Shown here one piece after another: positions 6,998 to 14,490 of a DNA stretch of 25,741 nucleotides. Location of the stretch: contig CAAENO010000192.1 in assembly GCA_900757385.1 (NCBI GenBank), forward strand, positions 1-25,741, written 5' to 3'. Position 1 is the first letter of the stretch. The number at the start of each line of letters is the position of its first letter. The position numbers and the translations under genes are program-made. The stretch comes from an uncultured Collinsella sp. GTDB lineage: Bacteria; Actinomycetota; Coriobacteriia; Coriobacteriales; Coriobacteriaceae. The notes under the pieces are model-generated. The model did not search any database, was not told the DNA's origin, and worked only from the letters and a program-made list of their open reading frames with translations.

Positions 6998-7762
6998 CTA
7001 GGCCAAGGCTGCGGCGCGGACAGCCGCGCCGATCGCTCCGGCAAAGCGGGCCTGGGGCGAGGTGGTCACCGGCGACCCCAGCAGCTCGCCCAACCGCTCC
7101 ACTACGAAGGCGTTCTCGCACAGACCACCGGTCAGGTAGTACGGGGCGCTCGCGGCCTGCCCGGCCATGGTCGCCACGCGCGAGACCACGCTGTCGATCA
7201 CGCCACGCGCAATGTTCTCGCGCGGCTCACCGCGACCGATCAGGCTGATAACCTCGCTTTCGGCAAACACGGTGCACATGCTGGAAATCTTGGTAGGCTC
7301 GCCGGTGCGGGCGAGGTCTGCCATCTGCTGCTGGGTAATGCCCAGGCGGTCGGCCATGATCTCCAAAAAGCGCCCCGTGCCGGCGGCGCACTTGTCGTTC
7401 ATGGCGAACTTGGCCACGCGGCCGCCCTTAAGCTGAATGACTTTGGTGTCCTGGCCGCCCACGTCAATCACCGTGCCATGGTCGCCAAACAGGCTCACGG
7501 CACCGGTGCCGTGGCAGGTGATCTCGGTCACGACCTTGTGCGCATAGGGCACGGCGACACGGCCGTAGCCAGTCGCGACCACGCGAACATCGTCGCCCGT
7601 CACGTCATAGCCGGCTGCGGCGAGCTCACCGCGTAGGCGCTCGGCCGCATCGACCGACGAATACCCCGTCGGCATGACGCAGGTCAACGCAATGGCGCTG
7701 TCCGTCTCCAACACCGCAGCCTTCGCGGCCGTCGAGCCTATGTCGATACCAATGCCAACCAC
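6998..7762 (-). CDS. 2-Hydroxyacyl-CoA dehydratase activator-type ATPase (HgdC/YjiL family)
   Basis: 254 residues from a GTG at 7762 with GGAGG 5-6 nt upstream; the nearby ATG is out of frame. ASKHA-fold ATPase: phosphate loops GIDIGSTAAKAAV (5-17) and VIDVGGQDTK (98-107), and the two cysteines that bridge a single [4Fe-4S] cluster across the homodimer, NDKCAAGTG (C125) and SSMCTVFAESE (C163). Such proteins hydrolyse ATP to inject one very low-potential electron into a dehydratase or double-cubane partner. The partner here is the preceding DCCP-1, 50 bp upstream, and perhaps DCCP-2 as well, since this is the only activator in the window. An intergenic stem-loop (7777-7807) separates it from DCCP-1. 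Confidence 0.92.
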   Translation of the reverse strand: MVGIGIDIGSTAAKAAVLETDSAIALTCVMPTGYSSVDAAERLRGELAAAGYDVTGDDVRVVATGYGRVAVPYAHKVVTEITCHGTGAVSLFGDHGTVIDVGGQDTKVIQLKGGRVAKFAMNDKCAAGTGRFLEIMADRLGITQQQMADLARTGEPTKISSMCTVFAESEVISLIGRGEPRENIARGVIDSVVSRVATMAGQAASAPYYLTGGLCENAFVVERLGELLGSPVTTSPQARFAGAIGAAVRAAALA

Positions 7763-7776
7763 GGCATCCTCCTTCT

Positions 7777-7807
7777 ATGCGGCAAAGCAGCTATCCCTTT
7801 GCCGCAT
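7777..7807. other. Intra-operon stem-loop between DCCP-1 and activator
   Basis: ATGCGGCAAAG (7777-7787) and CTTTGCCGCAT (7797-7807) form a perfect 11-bp stem with a 9-nt loop in the 50-bp gap. On the minus strand no T-tract follows; the SD of the activator gene comes next. It is therefore more likely an mRNA processing, stability or partial attenuation element than a terminator. Confidence 0.6.
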
Positions 7808-7812
7808 TTGTC

Positions 7813-8976
7813 CTACAGGGTTTCGATGAAGGCGGCGATGCGGGTCTCAATCTGGCCCATGTCGCCGTTGCTGTAGTCGGTCTCGATCTTCATATACGGA
7901 ATACCCGCACCCTCGACAGCCTCCTGCATGCGCGCACTCTCCACGTTAAAGGTGTGGCACGCCTGCAGCACGCTCTCCACTACGCCATCGACATGATACT
8001 TCTCGCACATGGCCAGCGTGTTTTCCATACGACCGTCGTTGGGCGTCATGACCGAGCAGTTGATGTCCAGGTAGCGGTCGGCAATGGCGCGCAGGATATC
8101 GGGAGCCTCCGGGTCGATCATCATAGCCGCCGTGCGCTCACCCGAGCAGTCGTCCATGCACACAACCACGCCGCCGTTGGACTCGATGGTGCGACCGATC
8201 TTGTTGATCACGCCGCCCACCGGGCAGCCGGTGATCAGAATGCGCTTGGCATCCGCCGCAACCGGGCGCTCGCCCGCGTCGTAGGCCTCACGCAGCTTGG
8301 CAACCTTTTGCTCCAGCTGCTGCGTATAGGCCTCGATATCAAAGCTGAACGTACCGGCAAACATGGTGCTCATCAGGTCGACGCCACTCATGGCCGCCGG
8401 CTGGTTAGCCTGCAGCGCAAACATCTCGAGCTGGGCCGCACGCAAACGGTTGCGACGACGGGCGGCAGCGCGCAGGTCATCGTCGGTAATCGTGATGCCG
8501 TAGAAGCCCTCGAGTTCCTCCTTGAGCAGACGGCACTCCTCGTACCAGCCCTCGCGCTCGTAGGCGCGGTCGCGACCCTGCGGAAGATGCAGAATGTGCG
8601 TGCGCTTGAGCTCGTTGAGTAGCTCGTACATCTTCTTCTTGCCGTCGCAGGTGGTCTCGCCGATGATCATGTCGCTAAAGTACGTAAACGGGCACTTTTG
8701 CGAGTAGGCAAAGCCGTACGTCGATTTGATGAGCGGGCACAGGTTTGCCGGCAGCACCTTCTCGGCCTCGGGAATCACCTCATCGGACGTACCGCACAGA
8801 GCCACGCTCGCAGCCCCCGCGGCATCGATAATCTCGAGCGGCGTATAGCTGCACAAAAAGCCGACCAGGCGATTACCCGCCTGCTTATAATCCTTGACGC
8901 GAATAAACGACGCCTTGCGCTGCTCGTTGAACTCCTCAAACGTGCGCGGCAACGGCTGTTCCTCGATATCGGCCAT
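7813..8976 (-). CDS. Double-cubane-cluster 2-hydroxyacyl-CoA dehydratase-type protein (DCCP-1)
   Basis: 387 residues from MADIEEQPLPRTF, with GAGAGGGGAAC before the ATG. HgdB/YjiM-type protein (2-hydroxyglutaryl-CoA dehydratase D-component family). Conserved cysteines: FLCSY, LCGTSDE, NLCPLIKS, ETTCDGKKK, MDDCSGE, INCSVMTPND and LQACHTFNVE. In the characterised double-cubane-cluster proteins an [8Fe-9S] cluster, reduced by an ASKHA activator, performs very low-potential reductions such as acetylene reduction; physiological substrates are unknown. A single polypeptide with an adjacent activator and no separate alpha/beta subunits fits a DCCP rather than a classical dehydratase. It follows the importer's ATPase gene by 76 bp and precedes the activator. 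No CoA-transferase, which fermentative dehydratase operons usually carry, is present nearby. Confidence 0.88.
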   Translation of the reverse strand: MADIEEQPLPRTFEEFNEQRKASFIRVKDYKQAGNRLVGFLCSYTPLEIIDAAGAASVALCGTSDEVIPEAEKVLPANLCPLIKSTYGFAYSQKCPFTYFSDMIIGETTCDGKKKMYELLNELKRTHILHLPQGRDRAYEREGWYEECRLLKEELEGFYGITITDDDLRAAARRRNRLRAAQLEMFALQANQPAAMSGVDLMSTMFAGTFSFDIEAYTQQLEQKVAKLREAYDAGERPVAADAKRILITGCPVGGVINKIGRTIESNGGVVVCMDDCSGERTAAMMIDPEAPDILRAIADRYLDINCSVMTPNDGRMENTLAMCEKYHVDGVVESVLQACHTFNVESARMQEAVEGAGIPYMKIETDYSNGDMGQIETRIAAFIETL

Positions 8977-9052
8977 AGTAGTTCCCCTCTCTTGCACCGA
9001 TATACCGACGATTAAACAACGAACCCACGCCATACCCAAAAGGAACCATCCT

Positions 9053-9838
9053 CTAGGGAATGGCGTCGATAAGCTCCTGCGTATACGGATCGCTCGGGTG
9101 CGCGATCACGTCCTCGGCCGCGCCTTCCTCGACAAGACGGCCGTGGTAGAGCACGCCAATCCGGTCGGACATATGCCGAACCACACGCATATCATGCGTG
9201 ATAAACAGCAGCGCCACGCCCGTCGTGCGCTGCAGGTCGCGAAGCAAGTTGAGCACTTGGGCCTGAACGGACACGTCAAGCGCCGAGACCGGCTCGTCGC
9301 ATACCACAAGGCGCGGCTCGCAAATAAGCGCCCGTGCCAGATTGAGTCGCTGACGCTGTCCCCCCGAAAGGTCATGCGGATAGCGGTCATAATGCTCCGC
9401 CAGAAGACCGACCGAGGCCAAGGCCGAGAGCGCGCGCCCATGGCGCTCATCCGCATCGCGCACGCCGGCGATAATCAGCGGCTCCTCCAAAATGCGGCCG
9501 ACACGGTTGCGCGGGTCAAAAGCCGTAGAGCTATCCTGGAATACCAGCTGGATCTCGCGGCGAAACGGCTTGCGTTCGCGCTCCGACATCGTGGCGAGGT
9601 CGTGCCCGCGATAGACAATCGAGCCGGAATCCGCACGCTCGAGACCACAGATCAGGCGTCCAGTCGTCGACTTGCCCGATCCGGATTCGCCAACCAGGCC
9701 ATAGACCTCGCCCGGCGCGATCTCAAACGACAGATCGTCCACGGCGGTAAAGGTCTGACGCTTAAAACCTGAGCCCGGCATGGGATACGTTTTAGTCAGA
9801 TGTGAGACGCTAAGCAGGGCTTCGCTATCAACAGCCAT
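9053..9838 (-). CDS. Peptide/nickel-type ABC transporter ATPase (DppF/OppF-like)
   Basis: 261 residues from MAVDSEALLSV. The ATG lies 11 bp inside the end of the preceding ATPase gene, with GGGGAG just before it, so the two ATPases are translationally coupled. Walker A GESGSGKST (50-58), Q-loop VFQDSSTAFDPR, signature DLSGGQRQR, Walker B RLVVCDEP and H-loop ITHD are all intact. The C-terminus has the YTQELIDAIP end typical of OppF/DppF. It forms the cytoplasmic motor with the DppD-like subunit and energises uptake by the two downstream-encoded permeases. Substrate cannot be told from this subunit. Confidence 0.9.
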   Translation of the reverse strand: MAVDSEALLSVSHLTKTYPMPGSGFKRQTFTAVDDLSFEIAPGEVYGLVGESGSGKSTTGRLICGLERADSGSIVYRGHDLATMSERERKPFRREIQLVFQDSSTAFDPRNRVGRILEEPLIIAGVRDADERHGRALSALASVGLLAEHYDRYPHDLSGGQRQRLNLARALICEPRLVVCDEPVSALDVSVQAQVLNLLRDLQRTTGVALLFITHDMRVVRHMSDRIGVLYHGRLVEEGAAEDVIAHPSDPYTQELIDAIP

Positions 9839-10823
9839 GGCACTCCCCTTTCTCGACAAGCCAGCATTTAGACCGGTCGCACGCATTCACGGCAAACAGC
9901 GGAGGCTCCTGCTCGCGGCAACGCTCATCCGCCCGGGCGCAACGAGGCGCAAAGCGGCATCCACAGGGTATTGCCGTAAGCGGCGGCACCGTGCCCGGAA
10001 TATCCGCCAGCGTGTCAACTCGCTCGCCTTCGAGCGGCGGAATGCTCGCGATGAGCCCCTGGGCATACGGGTGGCTCGGGCGCTCCATAAGGCCGCAGGC
10101 GTCGATCTCTTCTACGATTTGGCCCAGATACATAACGTGCACGCGCGAGCAGATGCTCGTGACGACACCCAAATCATGGCTGATAAAAAGCACCGCCATG
10201 CCCTCGGAACTGTTGAGGTCGCGCAGAAGATCCAAAATCTGTTTTTGAGTCGTCGTGTCGAGTGCCGTGGTGGGCTCATCGGCAATCAGCAGTCGCGGAT
10301 GACCGGCAAGCGCCATGGCAATCATCACGCGCTGGCGCATACCGCCGCTAAAATCGCTCGGATACATGTCAAAGCGGGCCGCGGCATCTCGAATGCCCAC
10401 ACGCTCCAACAGCGATAGAGCCTCGTTGCGGGCTTCGCGTCGGCTCACTTTACGGTGGGCCCGCACGGCCTCGACGACCTGTGCCCCGACCGTCATGACG
10501 GGGTTAAGCGAGCTCAAAGGGTCCTGGAAAATCATGGCGATGTCGCAGCCGCGCACCTTGCGCATCGTCTTGAGCGGACGCGCCAGCAGATCCTCGCCAT
10601 CAAACACAATCTGGCCCTCATAGGCCATCTTCTGTTCATGCTCCAATAGGCGCATGACACTCTGGGCAAACACCGACTTACCGCAGCCGGACTCGCCGAC
10701 AACACCAACGATCTCGCCGGCATCGATATGTAAGTTGAGTTTGTTGACGGCTTCCAGCGCGTTGCCATCGCGGCCCACAAACGAGATACAGAGGTCGCGC
10801 ACGTCCAAAAGATGTTCGCTCAT
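9828..10823 (-). CDS. Peptide/nickel-type ABC transporter ATPase (DppD/OppD-like)
   Basis: 331 residues from MSEHLLDVRDL, with AGGAGG upstream. Walker A GESGCGKS, Q-loop MIFQDPLSSLNPV, signature DFSGGMRQR, Walker B RLLIADEPTTALD and H-loop SHD are present. The C-terminal oligopeptide-transporter domain is complete and cysteine-rich (CGCRFAPRCARADERC then CDRSKCW), the region known to hold an Fe-S cluster in some dipeptide transporter ATPases. It starts 3 bp after the permease C gene and overlaps the next ATPase by 11 bp. Part of a five-gene importer encoded 14306 to 9053. Confidence 0.92.
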   Translation of the reverse strand: MSEHLLDVRDLCISFVGRDGNALEAVNKLNLHIDAGEIVGVVGESGCGKSVFAQSVMRLLEHEQKMAYEGQIVFDGEDLLARPLKTMRKVRGCDIAMIFQDPLSSLNPVMTVGAQVVEAVRAHRKVSRREARNEALSLLERVGIRDAAARFDMYPSDFSGGMRQRVMIAMALAGHPRLLIADEPTTALDTTTQKQILDLLRDLNSSEGMAVLFISHDLGVVTSICSRVHVMYLGQIVEEIDACGLMERPSHPYAQGLIASIPPLEGERVDTLADIPGTVPPLTAIPCGCRFAPRCARADERCREQEPPLFAVNACDRSKCWLVEKGECHGC

Positions 10824-10826
10824 GGG

Positions 10827-11657
10827 CTAGTCCTCCTTGGTCTTGGGGTCGAGGGCGTCGCGCAGGCCGTCGCCGGCCAGATTGAGCGAAAGCACGCTTG
10901 CGATGATGGCCGCTGCCGGGAAGAAAATCATCCACCAGGCTTTGCGCATCACGTTCTTGCCCGCCTGCAGGATGTTTCCCCAGCTGGCGTCGGGCGCCTT
11001 GATACCCAGGCCCAGAAACGAGAGGGCGGCCTCCGAGAGCACGGCCTCGGCAAAGACGAAGGTCGCCTGCACCAGGAAGGGCGCCATAACGTTGGGCACG
11101 ATATGCAGCCACACGATGCGCGCGGTCGAGGCGCCCTGCACGCGCAGGGCCTCCACAAAGGGCTCCTCCTTGACCACCATCGCACGCGAGCGCACGATGC
11201 GGGCCATGCTGGGCGTATAGACGATGGAGAGCGCGATGATGACGTTCCAGACCGAGGCGCCCATCATGGCCATGAGTGCGATAGCCAAAAGCACGCCCGG
11301 AATGGACATAAGGCCGTCGCAGATGCGCATGAGAATATGGTCGAGCCTCTCGTTGTAGCACGCATAGGCGCCAATCACCAAGCCGAGCGCACTCGTCGCG
11401 AGCGTGACGGCAATGCCAACGCCAAGCGACACGCGCGCGCCCACGATGACGCGGGCAAGCAGGTCGCGGCCAAAGTCATCGCAGCCAAAGGGATGCGCGG
11501 GCGAAGGTGCCGAAAGTCGCAACGCCATCTCCTGCGCATTGGGATTAACCGTCCACACCAGCGGACCGACGAGCGCGATCAGCGCAATCGCCAGGAAAAT
11601 GCAGCCACCGACCACAAACCCCTTGTTGGCAAGAGCCTTCTTATAGTTTGTCATCAT
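10827..11657 (-). CDS. Peptide/nickel-type ABC transporter permease (DppC-like)
   Basis: 276 residues starting MMTNYKK. The ATG at 11657 makes an ATGA overlap with the preceding permease stop; the next ATG (11654) is almost equally possible. One N-terminal helix (GFVVGGCIFLAIALIALVGP) is followed by a periplasmic segment with HPFGCDDFGRDLLARV, the DppC/OppC signature. Five further helices follow, with the ATPase-coupling EAA loop VEALRVQGASTARIVWLHIVP. C-terminal SFLGLGIKAPDASWG is also typical. Forms the membrane channel with the DppB-like subunit. Confidence 0.9.
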   Translation of the reverse strand: MMTNYKKALANKGFVVGGCIFLAIALIALVGPLVWTVNPNAQEMALRLSAPSPAHPFGCDDFGRDLLARVIVGARVSLGVGIAVTLATSALGLVIGAYACYNERLDHILMRICDGLMSIPGVLLAIALMAMMGASVWNVIIALSIVYTPSMARIVRSRAMVVKEEPFVEALRVQGASTARIVWLHIVPNVMAPFLVQATFVFAEAVLSEAALSFLGLGIKAPDASWGNILQAGKNVMRKAWWMIFFPAAAIIASVLSLNLAGDGLRDALDPKTKED

Positions 11658-12607
11658 GCATCGCCCCATTTGCGAGCGCGCGGGTCAAAAGCGCCGTAGG
11701 CAAGGTCGACGACCAGATTGATCACCGAATTCAACAAGGCGACGACCAGCAGCACGCCCTGAATCACCGGATAGTCGCGACGCTCGATAGAGCTCGTGAC
11801 CAGCTGGCCCAAACCGGGGATGTTAAAAATGGCCTCAGTCACCACGGCACCCGTAATCAGGGCGCCAAAAGAATAGCCGACCGAGGTGAGAATCGGCAGC
11901 GCTGCGTTGCGCAGGGCATGGGCCAGCACCACGCGAACCTCGGAGACGCCCTTGGCACGCGCTGTCTTGACGCACTCGAGCTGCATGGCCTCGATCACGC
12001 TCGCACGCGTCATGCGCATGAGCAGCGCGGCTTGAACGCATCCAAGCGATATGGCCGGCAACGCAAGATAGCGTAAATGGCTGAACCAGCCCTCCGATAG
12101 CGGCGCATAGCCGGCCACCGGGAACACACGCAACGTGACGGCAAACAGCCACATAAGCATGAGCGCCATCAAAAAGCCGGGTATGGCCACGCCCAAAAGA
12201 GCAACGACACGCAAGACCGCGTCGGTGCGCGACCCATGTTTGAGGGCAGCGACGACGCCGCAGGGCAGAGCAATCAACAGCGCGATGAGCTGTGCCAGAA
12301 GCGCGAGCGATAGCGTGGGGCCAAAGTGCTCGGCGATCGCCTGTGTAACGGGCTGGCGCATAAAATACGAATCGCCCAGGTCGCCGGTAAGCACGCCGCC
12401 CATCCACTCAACGTAACGCTGCGGCAGCGGCTCGTTGAGTCCCAGGCTATCGTTGACGCGCTCGATCTGGTCGGCCGAAGCCTCCATGCCGAGCATCGAA
12501 GAGGCCGGGTCACCCGGTGTGAGATAGATAATCAAAAACACGACGACCGAGATGATGAGCATCACCGGAACCATCGCGCCTATACGTTTGAGCGTGTACT
12601 TCAACAT
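11654..12607 (-). CDS. Peptide/nickel-type ABC transporter permease (DppB-like)
   Basis: 317 residues from MLKYTLKRIGAMVPVM, the classical DppB/OppB N-terminus with its first membrane helix. FLIIYLTPGDPAS follows, then five more helices and the EAA loop CVKTARAKGVSEVRVVLAHALRN. The C-terminus has IFNIPGLGQLV and DYPVIQG, both hallmarks. It lies 88 bp after the binding-protein gene, separated by a strong stem-loop (12646-12683), and overlaps the DppC-like gene. Confidence 0.92.
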   Translation of the reverse strand: MLKYTLKRIGAMVPVMLIISVVVFLIIYLTPGDPASSMLGMEASADQIERVNDSLGLNEPLPQRYVEWMGGVLTGDLGDSYFMRQPVTQAIAEHFGPTLSLALLAQLIALLIALPCGVVAALKHGSRTDAVLRVVALLGVAIPGFLMALMLMWLFAVTLRVFPVAGYAPLSEGWFSHLRYLALPAISLGCVQAALLMRMTRASVIEAMQLECVKTARAKGVSEVRVVLAHALRNAALPILTSVGYSFGALITGAVVTEAIFNIPGLGQLVTSSIERRDYPVIQGVLLVVALLNSVINLVVDLAYGAFDPRARKWGDA

Positions 12608-12645
12608 GCGAGGCGTCTATTTCCCCTCTGAACGTGGACAGGGCG

Positions 12646-12683
12646 TGGCGGCCACAGGGGACCAGACCCCTCCAGCCGCCACA
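12646..12683. other. Stem-loop between binding-protein and permease genes
   Basis: GTGGCGGC/GCCGCCAC (12646-12653 with 12676-12683) encloses a second stem AGGGG/CCCCT. On the minus strand no U-run follows. Such hairpins downstream of solute-binding-protein genes commonly protect that mRNA segment or partly terminate transcription, so that the binding protein exceeds the permeases in amount. Confidence 0.6.
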
Positions 12684-12695
12684 CCATCTATTGCA

Positions 12696-14306
12696 TTACT
12701 CCGGACGCTTGGCGTTCCAGATGATGGCGCCGTCGAGCACCTCGACGTCCTCGACGTCTGCCTGGGTGCCCGTGATGGAAGCGTAGTGGCAAAGCGGTTC
12801 GATGACGGCGATCTCATAGAGGCGCTCCTGAGCCTCGGCCCACTTCTTGGCCGCGGCGTCGGTGTCCTTGGCGGTGCGGGTCTCGGCCACGAGCTTAAGC
12901 GCCTTCTCGTCGGACAGGCCATAGAAGGCCTTGGAAACCGAGAGGGACTGGGCCGGGATGGGCTTGTAGTTGGTGGAGGCCACAAAGAGGTCCCACTGCT
13001 CGGGCTTGCTGGAGCGGATGTCCATAAAGGTCGCGAACTCGTAGCTGTCGACCTCGGCGGTGAAGCCGGCCTTCTCGAGCTGCTCCTGCAGCGCGACGGT
13101 GGCGTTGTACATATCCTTGTAGTCGGGGGTGGTCAGCAGCTTGACCGTCTCACCGGCATAGGAGGTCTTGGCCAGGGCCTTCTTGGCGGCCTTGGCGTCG
13201 GCCTGGTTGAAGTACTTCTTGCCCGCGTCAGTCGCCCACTGAGCGTTCTCGGGGTTGCCAAGGTTGGGATCGATGTTGAAGAGCTCCTTCTCGCCATAGG
13301 CGGCAAGAGCGGCCGCCTCGCAGTCGATAGCCATGAGGGCGCACTTGCGGATCTCCTCGACGGCGAAGACGCCCTCGTTCATGTTGAGGAAGGCGGTCAG
13401 AACGCCGGCGTTATGGGTGTAGAGCTTAACGTCGTCGTTGCCGTCGAAGTCGTGGTAGTTCTCGGTGGGAATCTCGCCGGCGATATCGTACTCGCCGGTC
13501 TCAAACCCGCTCACGCGCGTGGAGGCCTCGGTCACGAACTGATAGTAGATGTCCTTGGTGGGCGCGGAGACCTTGCCGGTGTAGCCCGAAGCCTTACCGT
13601 GGGCGGCGACATAGTCCTCGTAGCGGGTGAGATGGATGTACTGGTCCTGCTTCCACTCCACTAACTTGTAGGCACCGGTACCCACGTACTCGGTCACGCC
13701 GGTATCGCCCGCGGCCTCGATGACCTCGGAAGGGAAGATACCCGGATACTGGGAGTGGTTGCCCAGGATGATCAGAAAGTCGATGGCGGGCTCGGTCAGC
13801 GTGCAGGTGACCTCGTGGTCGCCCGAGGCGGCGAAGGTGGCGCCGGGCAGCAGGCTCGCGGCGCGGTCGTTGACGGTGAGCCAGCGGTTCATTGAGGCCA
13901 CGACGTCCTCGGAGCCAAACTCCTTGCCGTTGTGGAAGGTGACACCCTCGCGCAGCTTGATGGTGTAGGTCAGGCCGTCGTCGGAGACCTCATAGCCCTT
14001 GGCCAGCACGGGCTGGGGCTCGTAGTCGCTATCGAGGCCAAAGAGCGGCTCGACGACGTTGCAGATGATGTCCATGGTCACAAGCGACGACGTGGTGTGC
14101 GGATCGAGACCGTCCGGGCTCGCCGGGAGCGCGATCTGCAACTCGTCGCGATACTCCACATCCTGGCCGGAGGCAGCGGCGCTACCGCTCTCGGCGCCCG
14201 AACCGCCGCAGCCGGTGAGGCCGAGGCCCGCCATGACGCACAGGGCAGCGGAGCCGGTCAGAAAACCGCGACGGGAAACGCCCGCCTTGAAAAGATCGTT
14301 GTTCAT
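12696..14306 (-). CDS. ABC transporter substrate-binding lipoprotein (peptide/nickel family 5)
   Basis: 536 residues from MNNDLFKAGVSRRGFL, with GGAAC before the ATG. The lipoprotein signal has a twin-arginine start (SRRGFL) and lipobox LTGC, so C33 is the lipid anchor. The mature protein is SBP_bac_5 type: LQIALPASPDGLDPHTTS, LFGLDSDYEPQPVLAKGYEVSDDGLTY in pieces, and LREGVTFHNGKEFGSEDVV. It captures a ligand outside the membrane for the following permeases and ATPases. Family members bind peptides, nickel, heme, glutathione or opines; the binding pocket gives no clear ligand by eye. It lies between the two DCCP genes, suggesting the imported compound is processed by, or needed for, those reductases. 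That link is inference. Confidence 0.92.
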   Translation of the reverse strand: MNNDLFKAGVSRRGFLTGSAALCVMAGLGLTGCGGSGAESGSAAASGQDVEYRDELQIALPASPDGLDPHTTSSLVTMDIICNVVEPLFGLDSDYEPQPVLAKGYEVSDDGLTYTIKLREGVTFHNGKEFGSEDVVASMNRWLTVNDRAASLLPGATFAASGDHEVTCTLTEPAIDFLIILGNHSQYPGIFPSEVIEAAGDTGVTEYVGTGAYKLVEWKQDQYIHLTRYEDYVAAHGKASGYTGKVSAPTKDIYYQFVTEASTRVSGFETGEYDIAGEIPTENYHDFDGNDDVKLYTHNAGVLTAFLNMNEGVFAVEEIRKCALMAIDCEAAALAAYGEKELFNIDPNLGNPENAQWATDAGKKYFNQADAKAAKKALAKTSYAGETVKLLTTPDYKDMYNATVALQEQLEKAGFTAEVDSYEFATFMDIRSSKPEQWDLFVASTNYKPIPAQSLSVSKAFYGLSDEKALKLVAETRTAKDTDAAAKKWAEAQERLYEIAVIEPLCHYASITGTQADVEDVEVLDGAIIWNAKRPE

Positions 14307-14341
14307 TGAGTTCCTTTCGTGTCTGAACAAACGGACAGAAT

Positions 14342-14374
14342 CTGCCGGGACGGCGGAAATCCCCGTCCCGGCAG
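14342..14374 (-). terminator. Strong stem-loop between DCCP-2 and the binding-protein gene
   Basis: CTGCCGGGACGG and CCGTCCCGGCAG form a perfect 12-bp stem with a 9-nt loop. On the minus strand it is followed by ATTCTGTCC, a weak U-run. It may terminate or attenuate the DCCP-2 transcript before the importer genes. A smaller hairpin (CCTATC/GATAGG, 14441-14456) precedes it. Confidence 0.5.
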
Positions 14375-14490
14375 CTATGCGAAGCTGATCGGGGCCCTGC
14401 GGTGCATCCGGACACCGACCTGCACAACAGCAAAGAAATCCCTATCGCGTGGATAGGAACACCCAGAGGCACCGCTTAGCGCAGGTGCGG

